Shown here piece after piece: positions 35,629 through 40,257 of a DNA stretch of 40,257 nt (positions within the stretch are counted from its first letter, which is position 1; every line of letters begins with the position of its first letter). The notes beneath the pieces were generated by a model, which was not told where the DNA came from, ran no database searches, and saw nothing but the letters and a program-made list of their open reading frames with translations. Made by a program: the position numbers and the translations under genes. The stretch is from contig CAUJKI010000020.1 of NCBI GenBank assembly GCA_963205015.1, positions 1-40,257 of the forward strand. Direction: 5' to 3'. This stretch comes from Pseudomonadota bacterium (GTDB taxonomy: Bacteria; Pseudomonadota; Alphaproteobacteria; Rhizobiales; Hyphomicrobiaceae).

Positions 35629-37043
35629 GCAGCGAGATATCGCCTCATTTGTTTTTTCCCGAAGCCAAGCTCGCGTTTCATCCAGACCGCGCGTCGGACG
35701 TGGATCTCCATCCTTTGCGTGGACTGCTGCGGTTCGGGCCCTATTCATCCGGTCTTGTTCCGGATCCCATCCGGATCGCGACGATCGCACCGGCACGGCA
35801 GGGAAACCGACTCTACGGCTTCATGAAGGAACTGGCGTTCCAGTACAAGCCGACGGAGCGCAAGGACTACCTGCCTCCCTGGCCCGGTTTCCGCAAAGCG
35901 TTCAATCTCGACATGCGGGGCGCGGTCAAGGATTGCCATATAGAGCTGGACGACCGGCTCGATGGCGAAATGAAGGACTCAGTCACCCCCCATGTCGTGC
36001 TGGCGGACCGCTTGCTTCGCGCGATCCGATCGTTGGAGGCTCGCCGCGACGCGTTCGACATTGTCTTCATCTACATCCCGCAAAGCTGGGCAGCCGGGTT
36101 CACGGGAGCAGACGGCGACGACTTCGATCTCCATGACCACCTGAAGGCCGCTACCGCAGCGCGACGCATTCCAATCCAACTCGTCCGTGAAGACCGCGCG
36201 CTCGCCTATCCGGACCGTGCGAGCGTCATGTGGCGGATCGGCCTAGCGATTTACGCGAAGGCTGGCGGCATTCCCTGGAAACTCGCAGATTCGGATCCTG
36301 AGGCCGCCTACATCGGTCTCTCTTATGCGCTGCGTCCGACCGAGTCAGACCGGCCACGCTTTGTCACCTGCTGTAGCCAAGTGTTCGATGCGGAAGGGGC
36401 GGGTCTTGAGTTCGTCGCCTACGATGCCCATGAAATCGATGTCCAGCGGGACAATCCGTTCATGTCCCGGACGGAGATGTTCCGCGTGATGGGCCGATCG
36501 CTAGATCTCTACCGACGTCGGCACTCGGGTCGCTCTCCCCGGAGAGTGACGGTACACAAGACGACAGAATTCAAGAAGGACGAGATCGACGGCTGCATGG
36601 AAGCGCTGCATCTGTGCGAAGCGGTCGATCTCGTGCAGGTCGTGGAGGACGTCGGCTGGAGAGGTGTTCGCATCGATCGCGACCGCCAAAGCGGCAAAGG
36701 GAAGCCAACGGGTTATCCGGTCGATCGTGGTACCCTGATCCCGCTCGGAGACCGCGAGTGTCTGCTGTGGATGCATGGCGATGTAAAAGGCGTCGCGGAG
36801 CGCTCGTATTACCAAGGCGGCCGCAGCACGCCTCGTCCGATTCGACTGGTCCGTCATGCAGGGCACGGCTCGTGGAACGAAACCGCCCGGTCAGCTCTCG
36901 CGCTCGCGAAGATGGATTGGAACAACGACGCACTGTACGACATGCTGCCGGTGACCATGGCATACGCAAAAACGCTCGCGCGCGTTGTCAAACGAATGGA
37001 CGGATTGGGCTCCGCTCCCTATCAATTTCGTTTCTTCATGTGA
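35625..37043 (+). CDS. Short prokaryotic Argonaute (MID-PIWI), partner of SIR2-APAZ
   Basis: A 472-aa protein, the size of short pAgos, which keep only the MID and PIWI domains. The MID part (about 150-220) includes FDIVFIYIPQSW and RRIPIQLVRED. The PIWI part has YIGLSYAL (S233 where active Argonautes have Asp), VTVHKTTEF (T313/T314 where RDG is expected), and a C-terminal MDWNNDALYDMLPVTMAYAK. So the RNase H-like tetrad is degraded and the protein should bind guide and target without cutting. The ATG at 35625 overlaps the SIR2 stop; the longer ORF-track start at 35379 is wrong. The C-terminus ends in FRFFM. With the SIR2-APAZ gene it forms the SPARSA heterodimer. The same class is known in Geobacter and Paraburkholderia relatives. 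Confidence 0.92.
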   Translation: MSSEISPHLFFPEAKLAFHPDRASDVDLHPLRGLLRFGPYSSGLVPDPIRIATIAPARQGNRLYGFMKELAFQYKPTERKDYLPPWPGFRKAFNLDMRGAVKDCHIELDDRLDGEMKDSVTPHVVLADRLLRAIRSLEARRDAFDIVFIYIPQSWAAGFTGADGDDFDLHDHLKAATAARRIPIQLVREDRALAYPDRASVMWRIGLAIYAKAGGIPWKLADSDPEAAYIGLSYALRPTESDRPRFVTCCSQVFDAEGAGLEFVAYDAHEIDVQRDNPFMSRTEMFRVMGRSLDLYRRRHSGRSPRRVTVHKTTEFKKDEIDGCMEALHLCEAVDLVQVVEDVGWRGVRIDRDRQSGKGKPTGYPVDRGTLIPLGDRECLLWMHGDVKGVAERSYYQGGRSTPRPIRLVRHAGHGSWNETARSALALAKMDWNNDALYDMLPVTMAYAKTLARVVKRMDGLGSAPYQFRFFM

Positions 37044-37119
37044 CGTCGACTGGCCAACCGCGAGCCAGAATAATGATCCGAGTCAATTAGTTCCCGATAT
37101 ACAACAAGTGGATATTTCT

Positions 37120-37560
37120 GTGACAACATCTCTTGACGGAGAAATTCGCGACGGTCGCCATCATATGCAGGTCCGCGTCTATTTCGAAGATACGGACGCC
37201 GGCCAGATTGTTTATCACGCCAATTTCTTGCGCTTCATGGAACGGGGAAGAACGAATTACCTGCGTCTGCTCGGGACCAATCAGCGGGAGCTACTCAAAG
37301 AAGCGCACGACGATGCGCCAAGCTTCGCCTTCGTTGTCCGTTCAATGACAATCGATTTCCTAAAACCAGCGGCCTTGGACGACTTGCTTGATGTCATCAC
37401 AATCCCCGCAGAGGTCAAGGGCGCATCGATTACCCTGCTGCAGGAATGTCGACGCGGAGACGATCTTTTGGTCGCGGCCCGCGTGCGGGTAGCATTTATC
37501 TCAGGCGGAAGGGCGCAACGGATCCCGAAGGCGCTACGGCTCGCTATGGAAGGAGCGTAG
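37120..37560 (+). CDS. ybgC: YbgC-family acyl-CoA thioesterase (intact copy)
   Basis: A 146-aa hotdog-fold thioesterase of the Tol-Pal-associated YbgC family, which hydrolyses short-chain acyl-CoA. The catalytic region EDTDAGQIVYHANFLRFMERGR (quoted in part; D26, Y32, H33) is intact. The ORF track begins at 36985 inside the Argonaute gene. GTG 37120 gives VTTSLDGEIRDGRHHMQVRV, which matches the usual Hyphomicrobiales YbgC start as I recall it; ATG 37165 would lose this. It sits 76 bp after the Argonaute gene, is less GC-rich than the tol genes, and duplicates the truncated copy just downstream, so it may have arrived with the accessory DNA. Confidence 0.88.
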   Translation: MTTSLDGEIRDGRHHMQVRVYFEDTDAGQIVYHANFLRFMERGRTNYLRLLGTNQRELLKEAHDDAPSFAFVVRSMTIDFLKPAALDDLLDVITIPAEVKGASITLLQECRRGDDLLVAARVRVAFISGGRAQRIPKALRLAMEGA

Positions 37561-37636
37561 AGAATCTACGCTTGTTCACGCTATAGCCCTCCAGCGCCCC
37601 AATGGAATCAAGCCGCTGTGTTGCGATGTTGGCAAG

Positions 37637-38005
37637 CCAGAGTTCTCAGGTCTCGTCTATCACGCGACCTACCTGCGCTGGTGCGAACGGGGCCGCTCGG
37701 ACTATCTGCGCCTTGTCGGCAACGAGCACCGCGCGCTGATCGAGGGCGGGGACGGCGCGGAGCCCTCGGCATTTGTCGTGCGCCGTATGCGGCTCGAATA
37801 TCTGAAACCCGCGCGCATCGACGACGTGCTCGAGGTCGAAACGCGCGTCACCGAGGTCAAGGGTGCAACATTGAGCCTCGCGCAGCGCGTGCTCCGCAAA
37901 GGAATCGCGCTTTTCGAGGCCGAGGTGCTCGTCGTGCTGGTCTCTGTGTCGGGAAAGCCGCAACGCCTGAGCCAGCGCCTGCGCGCTGGCCTCGCTGGCG
38001 GTTGA
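37637..38005 (+). pseudogene. ybgC: 5'-truncated second ybgC
   Basis: The frame from 37637 reads FSGLVYHATYLRWCERGRSD and continues without interruption to GKPQRLSQRLRAGLAGG and a stop at 38003-38005. This is YbgC from just after the catalytic DTD onward. The first 25 or so residues, including the catalytic Asp, are missing: upstream reads GIKPLCCDVGKPE, unlike YbgC, and no start codon exists before GTG 37778. It is about 60 percent similar by eye to the intact copy and has the GC-rich codon use of tolQ. Because ybgC normally precedes tolQ, this is likely the resident gene cut at about 37640 by insertion or recombination. Confidence 0.8.
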
Positions 38006-38289
38006 ACGACCGCGCGGCGCGCCGTGCGGTGACCGATCTGCGCAATTGTTTATCGTTCATGGCGCCCCGGCGGCACATGGACACATGCGGCCGAATCCGG
38101 GCAGTTAGTCCCTAGTTTAGTCACAATGGAGCGTAAGAAGCGGCCCTGGGGACAGGCAGGCCCGTAGTTTCTCAGATTGAGCCCGATCGGTCGGCAATGC
38201 GCACACGAGGCGCGGATTGCAGGCCCGAGGGCTGGTGTTGTTTGGCCATTTCCGCCTCGATCCGAACCTCCCGCGTCAGCGAGCAAAGC
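38006..38289 (+). other. 284-bp gap between truncated ybgC and tolQ
   Basis: No gene is supported here. In most relatives ybgC and tolQ are nearly adjacent, so the gap is unusually long. It may hold a tolQ promoter, but no clear -35/-10 pair was found. The ORF-track frame beginning at 38197 covers its right part only as an N-terminal extension of TolQ that is not family-like. Confidence 0.4.
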
Positions 38290-39009
38290 ATGAACCCGGC
38301 GGACATCCTCAAGGATAAGATCGTTACGGTCGGTCACGGCAGCGGCACATCGTTCCTCGAGTTGTTCCTGCAGGCGCATGTCGTCGTCCAGATCGTCATG
38401 GTCGGCTTGATGCTGGCGTCCGTATGGTCATGGGCGATCATCATCGAGAAGGTTTTCACCTTCCGTCGTGCACGCCGCGAAGCCGACCGCTTCGAGCAGC
38501 TCTTCTGGTCGGGCCAGAGCCTCGAGGAGCTCTACGCGAGCCTCGCCCGCGACCGGACACAGTCCATGGCGGCGCTGTTCGTTGCGGCCATGCGCGAGTG
38601 GAAGCGCTCGGTCGAAGGCAATATCCGCGCGCTCGGAGGCATCCAGCTTCGCGTCGAGAAGGTGATGGACGTCACCATCAGCCGCGAGATGGAGCGGCTC
38701 GATCGGCGTCTCCTGTTCCTTGCGACGGTCGGCTCGACGGCGCCGTTCATCGGCCTCTTCGGCACGGTCTGGGGCATCATGTCGAGCTTCCAGGCGATCG
38801 CCGCCTCCAAGAATACCAGCCTCGCGGTCGTCGCGCCCGGCATTGCGGAAGCGCTGTTTGCGACGGCGCTGGGCCTCTTGGCCGCAATTCCGGCGGTCAT
38901 GGCCTATAATAAGTTCTCGGCGGATTCGGCACGCCTCGCGCAGCGCTTCGAGGCCTTCGCCGACGAGTTCTCGGCGATCGTCTCGCGCCAGATCGACACG
39001 CGGACCTGA
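38290..39009 (+). CDS. tolQ: TolQ, Tol-Pal proton-channel subunit
   Basis: A 239-aa inner-membrane protein of the MotA/TolQ/ExbB family. With TolR it uses the proton gradient to drive TolA and keep the outer membrane tethered during division. TM1 is at about residues 32-52 (VVVQIVMVGLMLASVWSWAI); TM2 and TM3 lie in the conserved block LLFLATVGSTAPFIGLFGTV and IAEALFATALGLLAAIPAVM. The track start 38197 adds 31 residues; ATG 38290 (MNPADILKDK) is the usual start. tolR follows 25 bp downstream. Confidence 0.95.
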   Translation: MNPADILKDKIVTVGHGSGTSFLELFLQAHVVVQIVMVGLMLASVWSWAIIIEKVFTFRRARREADRFEQLFWSGQSLEELYASLARDRTQSMAALFVAAMREWKRSVEGNIRALGGIQLRVEKVMDVTISREMERLDRRLLFLATVGSTAPFIGLFGTVWGIMSSFQAIAASKNTSLAVVAPGIAEALFATALGLLAAIPAVMAYNKFSADSARLAQRFEAFADEFSAIVSRQIDTRT

Positions 39010-39034
39010 GGGCTCGCGAGCGGAGAGAGGGAGC

Positions 39035-39502
39035 ATGGGCGCGAGCATCAATACGGGCGGGGCAGGCAAGGCCGGCCGACGCAGCCGCGCGCGCCGCCAC
39101 GCGCCGATGAGCGAGATCAACGTCACGCCGTTCGTCGACGTCATGCTCGTGCTGCTCATCATCTTCATGGTCGCGGCGCCGCTGCTCACGGTCGGCGTAC
39201 CGCTGGAGCTGCCGCAGGCCAAGGGCAAGCAGCTCGAGGCCAACAAGGAGCCGATCGTGGTTTCGGTCAATGCCCGCGGCGAGGTCTATCTCGGCCAGGA
39301 GGAGCGGACAGCCATGCGTCTCGACGAGATCGGAACGCGGCTGACAGCCATTGCCGGCAACCGCGGTGGCTTCGACGAGCCGGTCTTCGTGCGCGGGGAC
39401 AAGGCTGTGAGCTATGGCGACATCGCCCGTGTGATGGGCCGCATCCGTGATGCCGGATTTCGCAAGATCTCCCTCGTGACGGAGGTGGAGGGCGGAGGCT
39501 GA
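39035..39502 (+). CDS. tolR: TolR, Tol-Pal proton-channel subunit
   Basis: A 155-aa ExbD/TolR protein. A short basic N-terminus ([20 protein letters not shown]) leads into the single TM helix [20 protein letters not shown], whose Asp (in FVDVML) carries the proton path. The periplasmic domain ends in [19 protein letters not shown]. The ORF track shows a longer frame from 38720; ATG 39035, after gagagagggagc, is the real start. tolA begins 4 bp after its stop. Confidence 0.95.
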   Translation: MGASINTGGAGKAGRRSRARRHAPMSEINVTPFVDVMLVLLIIFMVAAPLLTVGVPLELPQAKGKQLEANKEPIVVSVNARGEVYLGQEERTAMRLDEIGTRLTAIAGNRGGFDEPVFVRGDKAVSYGDIARVMGRIRDAGFRKISLVTEVEGGG

Positions 39503-39506
39503 GGCC

Positions 39507-40257
39507 GTGTATTTCGGGCTTCTCGTCTCGGTTCTGCTGCACGCGAGTCTGCTCGGCTGGACAATCGTGTCCATTCAATCGACGCCGGAGCTGAAGGCAC
39601 CGGTGATCGAGCCGATCGCCGTCGACATGATCTCGCCGTCCGAACTGACCCGCATCACCAAGGGCAGCCGCTCGGCGACGCTCAAGGAGGCGATGGCCAA
39701 GGAGAGCCCTACGAGCGATCCGACGCCCAAGGAGGCGCCGCGCCCACGCCCTCAGGTCGCTCCGCCGCCGCCACCTCCTCCGGCTCCCCAGGCCGAACCA
39801 ACACCCACACCTCCCGAGCCGGTCAAGCCGGCGCAGGCGGCGCCGCCCCCGCCGCCACCTCCCGCTCCGACGCCGCCGGCACCTGAACCCGATCGCGCTG
39901 CCCTCGAGCAGAAGCTTGCCGACCTCGCGCTCCAGCAGGCCGAGGAAGCCAAGCGCGCGGCCCAGGCCAAAGCGGAAGCCGAGGCGAAAGCCAAGGCCGA
40001 GGCCGACGCCAAGGCAAAGGCAGAAGCCGACGCGAAGGCGCACGCCGAAGCGGAGGCCAAAGCCAAGGCGGATGCCGAGGCAAAAGCCAGGGTCGAGGCG
40101 GAAGCGAAGGCCAAGGCGGAAGCCAAGCGCAAAGCCGACGAGGCCAAGCGTCAGGCCGAGATCAAGCGCAAGCAGGATGAAGCGCGCAAGAAAAAGCTCG
40201 CCGAGGAAAAGGCCAAGGCGCAGTTCAGTGCCGATCGCCTGTCCGCGCTCCTCGACA
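39507..40257 (+). CDS. tolA: TolA, N-terminal part (runs off the window)
   Basis: Not in the ORF track because it has no stop inside the window. GTG 39507 opens [20 protein letters not shown], the single TM anchor that binds TolQR. A Pro-rich stretch ([16 protein letters not shown]) and a long Ala/Lys/Glu helix ([20 protein letters not shown]) follow, as in TolA domain II. 250 codons are present and the frame stays open to the window end. The C-terminal domain that contacts TolB/Pal lies outside. It links the inner-membrane motor to the outer membrane. Confidence 0.93.
   Translation, partial: MYFGLLVSVLLHASLLGWTIVSIQSTPELKAPVIEPIAVDMISPSELTRITKGSRSATLKEAMAKESPTSDPTPKEAPRPRPQVAPPPPPPPAPQAEPTPTPPEPVKPAQAAPPPPPPPAPTPPAPEPDRAALEQKLADLALQQAEEAKRAAQAKAEAEAKAKAEADAKAKAEADAKAHAEAEAKAKADAEAKARVEAEAKAKAEAKRKADEAKRQAEIKRKQDEARKKKLAEEKAKAQFSADRLSALLD
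39946..40145 (+). repeat. Degenerate GCC-AAG/GAG codon repeats within tolA
   Basis: Tandem imperfect repeats of about 12-18 bp (gccgaggccaaggcggaa-like) encode the Ala/Lys/Glu helix of TolA. They explain the long low-complexity minus-strand ORFs listed here (39267-40043 and 39752-40147), which are shadows. They can vary in number between strains. They are not a CRISPR array: there are no spacers. Confidence 0.8.

Noticed and set aside
36985-37119. N-terminal extension of the ybgC ORF into the Argonaute gene
   Set aside because: The extra 45 residues overlap the pAgo coding end and are unlike YbgC; GTG 37120 restores a family-like N-terminus.
17817-38107. Shared 9-mer GGGCAGTTA near 17818 and 38098 as possible att repeats
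   Set aside because: Too short to be meaningful over 20 kb, with no extension of identity on either side.
39946-40145. Tandem repeats considered as a CRISPR array
   Set aside because: Repeats are imperfect, contiguous, in frame and encode the TolA helix; there are no unique spacers.
39267-40147. Low-complexity minus-strand ORFs over tolA
   Set aside because: Antisense to the tolA repeats; Ala/Ser/Phe repeats come from the codon repeats.
1-40257. tRNA, rRNA, transposase or integrase genes
   Set aside because: No cloverleaf-like sequence or recombinase-like protein was recognised by eye; a tRNAscan and HMM search would be decisive.

Overview
The window looks like part of an alphaproteobacterial chromosome, most likely Hyphomicrobiales (Rhizobiales). 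The evidence is the order ybgC-tolQ-tolR-tolA at the right end, a decayed pyruvate carboxylase fragment, moderately high GC, and a Trb transfer operon of the trbBCDEJ-K(alt)-LFGI-DUF2274 type common on integrative elements of this group. No tRNA, rRNA, CRISPR array, transposase or integrase was seen.

Layout. (1) 1-16.6 kb: an uncharacterised catabolic and uptake cluster. A rightward run encodes an acyl-CoA synthetase, an aldehyde dehydrogenase of the succinate-semialdehyde type, a VOC/glyoxalase-fold protein, and GlcD/GlcE/GlcF-like subunits of a membrane-linked 2-hydroxyacid oxidase. A leftward operon encodes a complete dipeptide/oligopeptide-type ABC importer (two permeases, binding protein, two ATPases). 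Divergent from it are an alkyl-DHAP-synthase-like FAD oxidase and a YfcG/YghU-type glutathione transferase. Three promoter regions (before the acyl-CoA synthetase, before the importer, before the FAD oxidase) each carry a TTGAC[A/T] box and two 11-bp TGG(N5)CCA-like sites exactly 14 bp apart. This suggests one GntR/FadR-like regulon, with the regulator outside the window.

(2) 16.6-19.0 kb: gene debris. A TPR-family gene and the 3' end of pyruvate carboxylase are both broken by stops and frameshifts. An intact LysR regulator follows.

(3) 19.07-28.7 kb: a tightly overlapping Trb mating-pair-formation operon (trbB to trbI, then a DUF2274 gene). It starts abruptly at trbB; no coupling protein, relaxase or integrase is present here.

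(4) 28.7-37.05 kb: an accessory, defence-like island. It holds a Gp37/Gp68 (three-Cys-motif) protein with its TcmP partner, a two-TM coiled-coil protein, a PIN-domain protein preceded by an inverted repeat, a leftward gene interrupted by one in-frame TAG, and a SIR2 protein whose stop overlaps the start of a short Argonaute. The last pair is a SPARSA-type system: the guide-loaded Argonaute senses invading nucleic acid and the SIR2 subunit depletes NAD.

(5) 37.1-40.26 kb: an intact but diverged ybgC, then the 5'-truncated remnant of a second ybgC, then tolQ, tolR and the start of tolA. The truncated copy adjoins tolQ, its usual neighbour, so it is probably the resident gene disrupted at the right edge of the acquired DNA, with the intact copy as imported replacement.

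The most interesting points are the SPARSA pair with its neighbours, the TcmP/Gp37 cassette, the ybgC replacement junction, and the shared tandem operators of the catabolic cluster.
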